DNA of 64,000 nucleotides from an uncultured Alphaproteobacteria bacterium. GTDB taxonomy: Bacteria > Pseudomonadota > Alphaproteobacteria > HIMB59. The stretch spans positions 1 through 64,000 of the forward strand of contig CACDTV010000003.1 of assembly GCA_902555695.1 (NCBI GenBank), read 5' to 3'. Of this stretch, positions 18,826-28,385 are shown in pieces (positions within the stretch are counted from its first letter, which is position 1; the number at the start of each line of letters is the position of its first letter). The notes under the pieces were generated by a model. It worked only from the letters and a program-made list of their open reading frames with translations, had not been told where the DNA came from and searched no databases. The position numbers were made by a program, and so were the translations under genes.

Positions 18826-19020
18826 ATGGCTAAAAAGTCTACATACCAACTTAAACAGCTAATACCTGAAGAAAAACCTGAAACCGGCACAAAATATATT
18901 GTACGTAAACCCACTAAAGGATTGAAAGTTTCTGACAAACTTCGCCAGAGAAAGTATGACCCTGTTTTGAAACAGCATGTTTGGTTTGTAGAAAAGAAAA
19001 TGCCTCCTCATAGTAAATAA
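18826..19020 (+). CDS. rpmG: 50S ribosomal protein L33
   Basis: GTKYIVRKPTKGLKVSDKLRQRKYDPVLKQHVWFVEKK matches the L33 pattern (KYDPV..HV..E.K); N-terminus divergent. Confidence 0.75.
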   Translation: MAKKSTYQLKQLIPEEKPETGTKYIVRKPTKGLKVSDKLRQRKYDPVLKQHVWFVEKKMPPHSK

Positions 19021-19038
19021 TTTTGTTATTATTTTATC

Positions 19039-20445
19039 ATCGAAAATAGAACTTTATATTGGCTGAGAAGAGACTTTAGGATTACTGATAATCCCTGTCT
19101 GGAATTTATATCAAAACAAAAATCCCCAGCATTACTTGTTTATATTTATGATGACATTGAAAAGAAAGCCACTGGAGATGCTGGTCAATGGTGGTTAAAT
19201 AAAACTCTTCATTTGCATTCCAAGAATTTAGAACAAAAATTTAATGTAAAGCTTATTATCACTGATGGTGAAGCGAAAAAAAATCTCTCACACCTAATTG
19301 AAAAATACAAAATTTCATCATTAATTTGGAATAGGCTCTACTCAGACCAATCTATTAAAAGAGACACTGAGATAAAGAGTTTTTTTAAAAATAAAAATAT
19401 TCATGTTGAAACTTTTAATTCACACTTACTTAATGAGCCCTGGGAAATACAAAATAACTCCGGTCAGTTCTTTAAAGTTTTTACTCCTTATTGGAAAACT
19501 GCTTTTAAAGTTTATTTGAACAAGAAATTTTCTTACCAAAAAAATTCATTAATCAAATCATTTAAACACAATGAAAAAACTAAAATCGATTTTTTATCAA
19601 ATAGAAGTTGGTATGAGAAGTTTAATAATTATTGGAGTCCAGGAGAGGATGCAGCTTTGAAAAAAATTGAGACTTACATTTCTTCTCATATAGATAAATA
19701 TGATGTAAATAGAAATAGGCCTGATTTTGATCAAACATCAAGAATATCTCCTCACTTAAGATTTGGAGAGATATCCCCGCGGGTAATAGTTGAAAAAATC
19801 CAAAATTCAAAAAAATCTAATAATGCTGTAAATACTTATTTATCAGAAATTGGCTGGCGAGAATTTTCTTATACATTGTTGTATTATTCTGAAGATTTAT
19901 CAACTAAACCGATTAACCCAAAATTTAAAAAATTCCCATGGAGAAGTAGTAAAAAAGATTTTGCTTTATGGACTGAGGGTAAAACAGGCATACCTCTTGT
20001 AGACGCTGCAATGAGTCAAATTTATAAAGAGGGATGGATGCATAATAGGCTTAGAATGGTTGTTGGAAGTTTTCTTGTGAAAAATTTATTATTAAACTGG
20101 ACATTAGGTGAGCAGTATTTTCAAAAAAGTTTACTAGATTATGATGAAGCTAGTAATGCAGCTGGATGGCAGTGGATAGCAGGCTGTGGCGCAGATGCTT
20201 CCCCATATTTTCGTGTATTTAATCCTGTGCTTCAGTCAGAGAAGTTCGATCCACAGGCTCAATTTATCTTGAAGTATATTCCACAATTAAAAATATTTAA
20301 TTCATCAAAAACAGTATTTGAGCCATATTTAGATAAAAAATTATTAGATAGTTTAGTTAAAGAAAAAAAATATGTTAATCCAATCGTTGATTTGAAAGAG
20401 TCCCGCAACAGAGCACTTGATGCTTATCAACAAACGAAATCATAA
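19039..20445 (+). CDS. phr: deoxyribodipyrimidine photolyase; start extended upstream of ORF-track call
   Basis: Upstream in-frame translation IIENRTLYWLRRDFRITDNPCLEF...ALLVYIYDD is the conserved N-terminus. C-terminus GIPLVDAAMSQIYKEGWMHNRLRMVVGSFLVKNLLLNW, DYDEASNAAGWQWIAGCGADASPYFRVFNP. Confidence 0.9.
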   Translation: MENRTLYWLRRDFRITDNPCLEFISKQKSPALLVYIYDDIEKKATGDAGQWWLNKTLHLHSKNLEQKFNVKLIITDGEAKKNLSHLIEKYKISSLIWNRLYSDQSIKRDTEIKSFFKNKNIHVETFNSHLLNEPWEIQNNSGQFFKVFTPYWKTAFKVYLNKKFSYQKNSLIKSFKHNEKTKIDFLSNRSWYEKFNNYWSPGEDAALKKIETYISSHIDKYDVNRNRPDFDQTSRISPHLRFGEISPRVIVEKIQNSKKSNNAVNTYLSEIGWREFSYTLLYYSEDLSTKPINPKFKKFPWRSSKKDFALWTEGKTGIPLVDAAMSQIYKEGWMHNRLRMVVGSFLVKNLLLNWTLGEQYFQKSLLDYDEASNAAGWQWIAGCGADASPYFRVFNPVLQSEKFDPQAQFILKYIPQLKIFNSSKTVFEPYLDKKLLDSLVKEKKYVNPIVDLKESRNRALDAYQQTKS

Positions 20446-20446
20446 T

Positions 20447-21712
20447 TTGAAAAAAAGCATAGCTATAATTGGATCTGGTATAGCGGGATTATCTACAGCA
20501 TATTTTTCACAAGAATATTTTGATGTAACACTATTTGAGAAAAATGATTATTTAGGTGGGCATGCAAATACAAGAGAAGTCAAAGATAGTAATGGAAATA
20601 CTATACCAATAGATACAGGTTTTATTGTCTACAATGAACTGACATACCCAAATTTAACAAAATTTTTTGATCTTCTCAAAGTCGAAACTGTTAATAGCAA
20701 TATGTCCTTTAGTTTTCTTAATGAGGAAAACAAATTCGAGTACGGGGGAGGAAGTTTAAGTTCATTATTTGCAGATCGTAAAAATTTTTTTAATTTAAAA
20801 TTCTACAAAATGTTAAAAGACATCATTATTTTTTATAAAGTTTATCAAAAAAAAAATATTACATCAGATATTTCAATTAGAGATTTTCTTAAAACAAAAA
20901 ATTACTCTGATGAATTTATTAATTTCCATCTTGTTCCTTTAATTTCAAGTATTTGGTCAACTCCCGATCAAGACTCTCTTAATCAGCCATTAAAAAGTAT
21001 TATTAATTTTTTTCAAAATCACAAATTGTTTAATTTCACGAATAGACCACAATGGAAAACAATAAGAAATGGTTCTAAACAATATATCAATTTATTAATT
21101 AAATCTGCAAAATTTAAAATCAAAAAGTCATGTAGAATTCAAAAAATTTCAAGAAATGACAAGATTGAAATTTTCTTTGAAGGAAAAAAATCTGTTTTTG
21201 ACATTATAATATTTGCATGTCCTCCCAACCATTTTTTTCCTCTTTTAGATAAAATACATCAGAAAGAGCATGAGGTTTTAAATGAATTTGATTTTCAAAA
21301 AAATTTAGCACAATTGCATCAAAATAACTCTCTTATGCCAACTCATTTAAAAGCTTGGTCAAGTTGGAATTTTCATACGAATTTAAATAATAAATGCACT
21401 TTAAGTTATTGGATGAATAAATTGCAACCACTAGAAACTAATGACAATTTCTTTGTCTCTTTAAATCAGGATCAAAATCAGAATCACTATCAAACAATTT
21501 ACGAACATCCAATATTCTCACCTAAAACTTTAAATGCCCAAAAAAATATTTCACAAATTCAAGGCTATGAGAATTCTTATTATGTTGGTAGTTATCTTGG
21601 CTATGGTTTTCATGAAGACGGTATTCAATCTGCTATAAAAGTTTGTAAAAGGTTAAATATTGATTTGAAGGAGTTTAAAAATGCGGATACATCAAGAGTG
21701 CAATGGAATTAA
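20447..21712 (+). CDS. NAD(P)/FAD-dependent amine-oxidase-like flavoprotein of the photolyase/CFA cluster (likely TTG start; ORF track starts at 20417)
   Basis: SIAIIGSGIAGLSTAYFSQEYFDVTLFEKNDYLGGHANT; IDTGFIVYNELTYPNLTKFFDLLKV; NSYYVGSYLGYGFHEDGIQSA. Confidence 0.92.
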   Translation: MKKSIAIIGSGIAGLSTAYFSQEYFDVTLFEKNDYLGGHANTREVKDSNGNTIPIDTGFIVYNELTYPNLTKFFDLLKVETVNSNMSFSFLNEENKFEYGGGSLSSLFADRKNFFNLKFYKMLKDIIIFYKVYQKKNITSDISIRDFLKTKNYSDEFINFHLVPLISSIWSTPDQDSLNQPLKSIINFFQNHKLFNFTNRPQWKTIRNGSKQYINLLIKSAKFKIKKSCRIQKISRNDKIEIFFEGKKSVFDIIIFACPPNHFFPLLDKIHQKEHEVLNEFDFQKNLAQLHQNNSLMPTHLKAWSSWNFHTNLNNKCTLSYWMNKLQPLETNDNFFVSLNQDQNQNHYQTIYEHPIFSPKTLNAQKNISQIQGYENSYYVGSYLGYGFHEDGIQSAIKVCKRLNIDLKEFKNADTSRVQWN

Positions 21713-22455
21713 TTTCCTCTCATTGTTTTGGAATAGGTAAAATAATTCATAAAAGAACAATGGATACTGATAATTTTTTTCAATATAATGCACCTTACTT
21801 AAGTATAAATCTAAGTAACACAATAAATATCCATCCATTTATATCTCTAAATAGATTTAACTTTTTTTCAATTTTTTATAAACAGCACGGATTTAGAAAT
21901 AAAAAAAAGAGTTTATATGATTTTGCAAAAAATGTTGCTGAAAAACACAATATTAATTTTAATAGTATTCAATTTATATGTATCCCATCAATTGTTGGTT
22001 ATTCTTTTAATCCTATTAGCTTTTATTTATATCTTGATAGTAAAAATAAAGTTAAGTCGATCATATATGAAGTGAAAAATACATTTGGAGACCAAGTTCA
22101 TTATTTAACTTTGAACAAGTTTAAAGATAAAGAGTTTAAAAAAAATATGTATGTATCACCATTTATTGAAATGGACTGCACTTATAAGATTTCTTCAAAA
22201 AATAAAAGAAAAGACCATTTTTTTTGTAATATTAATCAATTTAACCTTAAAAAGGAGCAAATATTTTATGCCTCTATAGATTTAAATTTAAAAGAAATAA
22301 CTTTCTATAATTTTATTTTGTTTTTAATTTTAAATATTTTTGGGAGTGTAAAAACAATCACTCTTATTCACTATCAGGCAATCAAGCTTTTTTTTAAAAA
22401 AAGTAAATTCTTTAAATATTCCAATAGAATAAAAGATAATCTATACTTAGATTAA
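21703..22455 (+). CDS. DUF1365 family protein
   Basis: GYSFNPISFYLYLDSKNKVKSIIYEVKNTFGDQVHYL, YVSPFIEMDCTYKI; lies between flavoprotein and CFA genes. Confidence 0.9.
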   Translation: MELISSHCFGIGKIIHKRTMDTDNFFQYNAPYLSINLSNTINIHPFISLNRFNFFSIFYKQHGFRNKKKSLYDFAKNVAEKHNINFNSIQFICIPSIVGYSFNPISFYLYLDSKNKVKSIIYEVKNTFGDQVHYLTLNKFKDKEFKKNMYVSPFIEMDCTYKISSKNKRKDHFFCNINQFNLKKEQIFYASIDLNLKEITFYNFILFLILNIFGSVKTITLIHYQAIKLFFKKSKFFKYSNRIKDNLYLD

Positions 22456-22473
22456 TTAAATTTAGGTAAAATC

Positions 22474-23643
22474 TTGTTTATTGATAGATATATAAAAAAA
22501 GTTTGTTCTAAAATCAGATATGGATCTTTGACTTTAAATGTTAAGGGTAAATCTTATGAGTTTTACGGTGAATTAGAAGGTCCTTCAGTGCATTTAACAA
22601 TTAGTAGTATCTCTATGATATGGGATTTGTATTTTCGTGGTTCAGTCGGGCTTGGTGAAGCTTATATAAAAAAGAAATTTGAAGCAGACGATTTAAGTAA
22701 ATTCTTAGAATTTGGCGCACTAAATGAAAGAGCTTTTGGTAACGAAATGAGTGGATCTAAGTTTTACAGATTTTTATCAAAAAAATATATGAATAAAACT
22801 AAAAACTCATTATTTCAGAGTAAAAAAAATATTCATGCTCACTATGATCTTGGTAACGACTTCTATTTGGAGTGGCTGGATGATACTTTAACCTATTCCT
22901 CAGGTTTTTTTAAAACAGGCTTGGAAACGTTATCCGAGGCACAAAAAAATAAATTTGAAAGTCTTATTGAGGGTAATGAGCCTAGACCAGGCGATCATGT
23001 TTTAGAAATTGGGTCTGGATGGGGAAGTTTTGCTTTTTATTTAATTTCAAAATTCCCTGATATCAAAATCGATACTTTAACTATCTCAAAGGAGCAATAC
23101 GAATTTGTAAAAACAAAAATTAGAGAACATCATTTAGAAAATAAGCTAAATGTCATATATAAAGATTACAGAGAACATCAAGGAGAATATTCTAGAATTT
23201 ACTCCATTGAAATGTTTGAAGCTGTTGGAATACAATATTGGCAAACTTATTTTGAAAAAATTAAAAACTTGTTAAAACCATCGGGAGTCTTTTCAATGCA
23301 AACTATTGTAATCTTTGAAGATTTCTTTGAGAGGTATACTCGAAAAATTGATTTTATTCAAAAATATATATTTCCTGGTGGAATGTTACCATCAGTAAAA
23401 GCTTTAGAAAAAATAGCTAACCAAAAAAAATTCGACTTCCAAATTAAAAATCAAATGGCGGATAGTTATTATCAAACACTTGAGATGTGGAGAAAAAATT
23501 TTAACAATAAATGGGATATAATAAAAAATTTAGGTTACTCTGAAGATTTCAAAAGAATGTGGAATTTTTACTTATCATATTGTTCAGGAGGTTTTAAGGC
23601 AAAAACTATTGATGTATATCAAATAGATTTTATCAATAAGTAA
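22474..23643 (+). CDS. cyclopropane-fatty-acyl-phospholipid synthase family methyltransferase
   Basis: HAHYDLGNDFYLEWLDDTLTYSSGFF; HVLEIGSGWGSFAFYL; YSIEMFEAVGIQYWQTYFEKI. Confidence 0.95.
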   Translation: MFIDRYIKKVCSKIRYGSLTLNVKGKSYEFYGELEGPSVHLTISSISMIWDLYFRGSVGLGEAYIKKKFEADDLSKFLEFGALNERAFGNEMSGSKFYRFLSKKYMNKTKNSLFQSKKNIHAHYDLGNDFYLEWLDDTLTYSSGFFKTGLETLSEAQKNKFESLIEGNEPRPGDHVLEIGSGWGSFAFYLISKFPDIKIDTLTISKEQYEFVKTKIREHHLENKLNVIYKDYREHQGEYSRIYSIEMFEAVGIQYWQTYFEKIKNLLKPSGVFSMQTIVIFEDFFERYTRKIDFIQKYIFPGGMLPSVKALEKIANQKKFDFQIKNQMADSYYQTLEMWRKNFNNKWDIIKNLGYSEDFKRMWNFYLSYCSGGFKAKTIDVYQIDFINK

Positions 23644-23694
23644 ATTAAATCTGTTAAAGATCTACTTTCATCAATGAGCGTATTGATTGTGTGT

Positions 23695-24219
23695 ATGAGA
23701 AATGTATTAATAGCGAGTATTTTATTAATATTTGTCAGTGGGTGCAATAACATGAAACTTGAAGACTTTGCCAACAAAAAACCAATATTTAAAATAGAAG
23801 AGTATTTTTTAGGAAAAACAACAGCTAGTGGTCTTTTTATTGATAGACTTGGAAAGGTAAGGCGACAATTTACTGTTGAAATGGAAGGTATTCAACAGGA
23901 AGATAATTTTATTCTCAATGAGACTTTCCTCTATGATGATGGAGAGGAAGAGTTCAGAAGATGGGAAATAAAAAAAACTGGTGAAAATACTTACGAAGGA
24001 ATTTCTGATGATATTATAGGTGTAGCTTTAGGTGAAAGTTCAGGTAATGCTTTAAATTGGCATTACACATTAAAACTCAAGTATGGTGATGGAATAATGA
24101 ATGTTAAATTTGATGATTGGATGATTATGCAAGATGAAAAAAATGTATTCAACAAAGCTACTATGAAAAAATTTGGTATTAGATTAGGAGATGTTTATTT
24201 ATTCTTCACTAAGCAGTAG
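23695..24219 (+). CDS. DUF3833 family lipoprotein (start placed at the internal Met; ORF track starts at 23674)
   Basis: Lipobox LLIFVSGC; FKIEEYFLGKTTASGLFIDRLGKVRRQFTVEMEG; DDWMIMQDEKNVFNKATMKKFGIRLGDVYLFF. Confidence 0.85.
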   Translation: MRNVLIASILLIFVSGCNNMKLEDFANKKPIFKIEEYFLGKTTASGLFIDRLGKVRRQFTVEMEGIQQEDNFILNETFLYDDGEEEFRRWEIKKTGENTYEGISDDIIGVALGESSGNALNWHYTLKLKYGDGIMNVKFDDWMIMQDEKNVFNKATMKKFGIRLGDVYLFFTKQ

Positions 24220-24793
24220 TAGACTGTAATTTTTCTGCCTTTTCTTTTGCTTTTCTCTCGCGTTCTGCTTTTCGCTGACCTTTTTCAACTAGTGCTTCGA
24301 GCTCTTCATAAGTGCATAAACCAAGATCAGTTGGGTTTCTAAATTCTGTAATTGGTTGAGATTGATTACCAGCCCTTATATTAGCAACAGTAGGCTTAGT
24401 AGAACTTGTAAGTTTAGCTATTTGTGTATCTGTTAGTATTTGTCCATACTCACGAATTAGCCAAGCTATAGCCTTAGGTCTTTCTTGTCTTACTGATAAT
24501 GGTAAGTATTTTTTTGTTTTAACGCTCGATTGAATGGACTCAGATTTTTTATTTTGCAATTGAAGTTCAAGTGAATGATCTCCCTCACAACGTTTAATCT
24601 CATCCATAGTTAATTGACCACTAGCTATAGGGTTTAATCCTTGCATACGATAAGCGTCCTCACCATCTGCAATACTTTGAACTTCTAGCTCATGTAATTG
24701 ACAGAATTGAGATATTTGGGAAAAACTTAATGCAGTATTGTCTACCAACCATACGGCCGTAGCTAAGGGCATTAAAGGTTTATTGTCAGACAT
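24209..24793 (-). CDS. trcR: DUF1013 / TrcR-like cell-cycle transcriptional regulator
   Basis: MPLATAVWLVDNTALSFSQISQFCQLHELEVQSIADGE...; RQERPKAIAWLIREYGQILTDTQIAKLTSSTKPTVANIR. Confidence 0.85.
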   Translation of the reverse strand: MSDNKPLMPLATAVWLVDNTALSFSQISQFCQLHELEVQSIADGEDAYRMQGLNPIASGQLTMDEIKRCEGDHSLELQLQNKKSESIQSSVKTKKYLPLSVRQERPKAIAWLIREYGQILTDTQIAKLTSSTKPTVANIRAGNQSQPITEFRNPTDLGLCTYEELEALVEKGQRKAERERKAKEKAEKLQSTTA

Positions 24794-24808
24794 GGTCTTG
24801 TTAAAATA

Positions 24809-25030
24809 TTAAATATTAAATGACTTATATTTGTTTTTGAAACGTGCAACTCTTCCACCCGAGTCAACCATTTTTCCAGATCCTTGATTCCAAGCTGGAT
24901 GAGATAATGGGTCAATTTCAAGCTTCATAGTATCGCCAGCTTTACCCCAAGTAGATCTCGTCTTATATGTTGATCCGTCAGTACGTTCTACAGTAATTTC
25001 ATGGTAATCAGGATGTATTTTTTGTTTCAT
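24809..25030 (-). CDS. rpmE: 50S ribosomal protein L31
   Basis: [29 protein letters not shown]...[32 protein letters not shown]. Confidence 0.95.
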   Translation of the reverse strand: MKQKIHPDYHEITVERTDGSTYKTRSTWGKAGDTMKLEIDPLSHPAWNQGSGKMVDSGGRVARFKNKYKSFNI

Positions 25031-25076
25031 GGTTATGAGAAAATAGAGATCAAAGGTTAAAAAATCAAGTAAATAT

Positions 25077-25871
25077 TTATAGGCTTTTCAGCAATTCGCT
25101 GCTAATGGCTGCACTAGAGGCTATTAAACTTTCATCATTTAAGGGATCAAAAACATTACCTTTTTCATTTAGGCATATACCACCAGCCTCATTTACTAAA
25201 ATAATACCTGCTACGATATCCCAAAGATTTAATCTTAATGACCAAAATCCATCAAATTTTCCTGATGCCACATTCGCTAAATCAAGAGCTGAAGAACCAA
25301 GTATTCTGACACTTGTTTTCCTTTGAAGCGATCCTATTTGAGCAATTCCTTTTTCAAGAATATCTTCATGCTTGATTTGCACACCAGACGTAAACATACA
25401 TCCATCTAACTTATCTCTTTGGGAAACCCTGAGTCTTTGGTTGTTAATCCAAGATCCAGAACCCTTATGAGCCCAAAACAATTCATTCAAAATTGGGTTA
25501 TATGTAACACCAGCAATAATCTCTCCTTTTTGCATCAATCCAATGGTTACTGCAAAGTAACCATTTCCATGTATGAAATTTTTTGTTCCGTCAAGTGGGT
25601 CTGAGATAAACACAGGAGTATCACCTTTAAGCTTATCTAAATCTTCAGCACTAAAAGTCTCCTCGTCAATTTGAAGAAAATCAGGTCTATCTTTTCCCAA
25701 AGTATAACTGATAGTTTCAGATGCTCTAATATCTGCAGAGGATACAAAATCATTTTTATCTTTTTTAGAAATTTGAAGTTTCTCAAGCTCTCCAAAATCT
25801 CTTATTAAAGATTTAGCTGCATTCCTACATGCCTTTTCCATAACTACAATTACTGGTGGGACAATAGCCAT
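25077..25871 (-). CDS. inositol monophosphatase family protein
   Basis: [12 protein letters not shown]...[42 protein letters not shown]. Confidence 0.93.
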   Translation of the reverse strand: MAIVPPVIVVMEKACRNAAKSLIRDFGELEKLQISKKDKNDFVSSADIRASETISYTLGKDRPDFLQIDEETFSAEDLDKLKGDTPVFISDPLDGTKNFIHGNGYFAVTIGLMQKGEIIAGVTYNPILNELFWAHKGSGSWINNQRLRVSQRDKLDGCMFTSGVQIKHEDILEKGIAQIGSLQRKTSVRILGSSALDLANVASGKFDGFWSLRLNLWDIVAGIILVNEAGGICLNEKGNVFDPLNDESLIASSAAISSELLKSL

Positions 25872-25879
25872 AGAAAAAA

Positions 25880-26446
25880 TTATTTTGCTTTTTCTATGTA
25901 AGTTAATTCAGACGTGTTAATTCTAATTTTGTCACCGGTTTCAATATGAGGTGGAACAGTAACTCTTACACCGTTAGTTAACAATGCTGGTTTATATGAT
26001 GAAGATGCTGTTTGTCCTTTAACAACTGCCTCTGTTTCGGCTATTTGTACAGTAAGACTTTCAGGAGGATTAACATTCATTGGTTTTTCATCATAAAACT
26101 CAATAGAGACTCCCATTCCATCTTCAAGAAATTTTGCTGTATTTTCATTTACTTGACTAATATTCATAACTATTTGCTCATAGGTTTGGTTATTCATAAA
26201 AGTAAAATCCTCTCCACTACGAAATAAAAATTGATGATCTATCTCTTCAGCGCGAATTTTTTCAAGAGACTCTGAGCTTCTAAATCTCTCATTTAATTTT
26301 GAATGGTTTGAAATATTTTTCAACTCAGCTTGAATATATGCCCCACCTTTTCCAGGTTGTGTATGGGATAATTTAGCGACTTTCCAAAGCGAATTATTAT
26401 GTTGAATTATATTTCCTATCTTTAAGTCGTTAGCATTAATTTTCAT
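25880..26446 (-). CDS. efp: elongation factor P
   Basis: MKINANDLKIGNIIQHNNSLWKVAKLSHTQPGKGGAYIQAELKNI; VRVTVPPHIETGDKIRINTSELTYIEKA. Confidence 0.96.
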   Translation of the reverse strand: MKINANDLKIGNIIQHNNSLWKVAKLSHTQPGKGGAYIQAELKNISNHSKLNERFRSSESLEKIRAEEIDHQFLFRSGEDFTFMNNQTYEQIVMNISQVNENTAKFLEDGMGVSIEFYDEKPMNVNPPESLTVQIAETEAVVKGQTASSSYKPALLTNGVRVTVPPHIETGDKIRINTSELTYIEKAK

Positions 26447-27360
26447 TTAGATTTATAAATTTGTATCATTCGCTCTAATAAAGCCAAGGCATCTACTCTA
26501 GATCTTTGAAAACAATTTCTTCCAATAATTGAGCCGTTTCCATCTCCCTGGTGAATTGCAAGCACCTCATCCATTAAAGCTTGATCATCTTTTGCATCCC
26601 CACCCGAAAATACTACTAAGCGTTTTCCATCAAATGCAACTTTTTTGATATGAGCCACACGATCTTTTAAAGTGCTTATAGGTATATTATTATCTTCAAA
26701 TGCTTTTTTAGTTGAGTCTTCCTCTAAAAAATCACTAGGAAGTTTTACTTTAATAATATTTGCCCCCAATAGAGCAGACATGTGTGCTGCATATGAAATT
26801 ATGTTCATTGCTGTTTCACCTTTTTTGCTAATCTTTGAACCTCTCGCATAAGCCCATAAAACCACAGCAAGACCTTTTTCTTTAGCCTCGAAACTAAGTC
26901 TCTTAAATTCTTCCATTAATTCAAAATTATGATCAGACCCAGGATAAATTGTAAAACCTATCGCAGCACATCCTAATTTTAATGCATCATTTACACTCCC
27001 AGTAACAGCTTGATCAAGAGATGTTGCAAGAGTATTAGAGCTATTAATTTTCAATATAGTAGGAATTTGTCCATTATAATTTCCAGAACTTGTTTGAAGT
27101 AAACCAAGAGGAGCAGCATAAGCTGATAAACCAGCATCTATTGCAAGTTGGTGATGATAGTTTGGATCGTAAGCTGGGGAATTCACAGCAAAACTTCTAT
27201 CGGGCCCGTGTTCAAAACCTTGATCGACAGGTAAAATTATCATTCTTCCAGTTCCGCCTAACTTTCCATGTCCCAAAATTTTCATTAGATTTGATCTCAC
27301 TCCAATATTTTCGTGAGTGTAGTTTGATATAATTTTTCTTGTAGTATTTGTTACTTTCAT
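26443..27360 (-). CDS. fbaB: class I fructose-bisphosphate aldolase (FbaB/DhnA type)
   Basis: MIILPVDQGFEHGPDRSFAVNSPAYDPNYHHQLAIDAGLSAYAAPLG; AIGFTIYPGSD; LVVFSGGDAKDDQALMDEV. Confidence 0.93.
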   Translation of the reverse strand: MKVTNTTRKIISNYTHENIGVRSNLMKILGHGKLGGTGRMIILPVDQGFEHGPDRSFAVNSPAYDPNYHHQLAIDAGLSAYAAPLGLLQTSSGNYNGQIPTILKINSSNTLATSLDQAVTGSVNDALKLGCAAIGFTIYPGSDHNFELMEEFKRLSFEAKEKGLAVVLWAYARGSKISKKGETAMNIISYAAHMSALLGANIIKVKLPSDFLEEDSTKKAFEDNNIPISTLKDRVAHIKKVAFDGKRLVVFSGGDAKDDQALMDEVLAIHQGDGNGSIIGRNCFQRSRVDALALLERMIQIYKSK

Positions 27361-27368
27361 TATAGCTC

Positions 27369-28385
27369 CTATAAATTACACACTTGAGCCGTTGTCTCAA
27401 GCATTCTATTTGAAAATCCCCACTCATTATCATACCAAGTCAATACTCTACCAAAATTGTCTGACACTGTTGTTGTTTCACTTAAATCTAAAATAGAACT
27501 CCTTGCGTCATGATTATAATCACTCGATACTTTAGGGTCTGTATCTACTCCTAAAATACCTTTAAGAGAGCCATTTGCATATTCTTGGAATTTATTATTT
27601 AAATTTTCAATTGTGATATTTTTTTTAGTGTTAAATTTAAAATCTACAAGAGATACATTTGGCGTTGGAACTCTTATAGCTGTGCCATCTAATTTTCCAT
27701 TTAAATGAGGAAGGACGAGACCGACTGCTTTAGCTGCACCTGTGCTTGTTGGTATAATGTTAGTTGATGCTGCTCTTGCTCTTCTAAGATCTTTATGAAA
27801 TGTGTCTACTGTATTTTGATCACCTGTAAAAGAGTGAATAGTTGTCATGTATCCATTTTCAATTCCGAACTCTTGATCTATGACAAAAGCCACAGGAGCC
27901 AGACAATTAGTTGTACACGAGGCATTAGAGATTATTTGATGATCTATATTAATATTTTTGTCATTAACTCCTTGCACAACCGTTATATCAGCACCAGAAC
28001 ATGGAGCAGAAACTATAACTTTACTTGCTCCGCTTTCGATATGAGACATAGCCTTTTCTTTAGATGCAAAAACACCCGTGCACTCTAAAATAATGTCGAC
28101 TTTCTTATCTTTCCATTTCAAATCAATAGGGTTTCCCTCAGATGTTACAGTTACTGTATTTTCCCCTATTGAAAATTGTTCATTGGAAATTTTTTTTACC
28201 TCCTTATTGAGAGGTCCGTGAATACTATCATATTTAAGTAAGTGAATATTTGAGTCAATATCAGCCAAGTCGTTTATATAGCTTATCTCATATTGATTAC
28301 TAAATTCATTTAATCTTTCCAAAAATGCTCGATAAACAAGCCTACCTATTCTGCCAAAACCATTAATCGCTACTTTTTTTTTCAT
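27369..28385 (-). CDS. gap: glyceraldehyde-3-phosphate dehydrogenase, type I
   Basis: VAINGFGRIGRLVYRAFLE; IISNASCTTNCLAPVAFV; ARAASTNIIPTSTGAAKAVGLVLP; WYDNEWGFSNRM. Confidence 0.98.
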   Translation of the reverse strand: MKKKVAINGFGRIGRLVYRAFLERLNEFSNQYEISYINDLADIDSNIHLLKYDSIHGPLNKEVKKISNEQFSIGENTVTVTSEGNPIDLKWKDKKVDIILECTGVFASKEKAMSHIESGASKVIVSAPCSGADITVVQGVNDKNINIDHQIISNASCTTNCLAPVAFVIDQEFGIENGYMTTIHSFTGDQNTVDTFHKDLRRARAASTNIIPTSTGAAKAVGLVLPHLNGKLDGTAIRVPTPNVSLVDFKFNTKKNITIENLNNKFQEYANGSLKGILGVDTDPKVSSDYNHDARSSILDLSETTTVSDNFGRVLTWYDNEWGFSNRMLETTAQVCNL

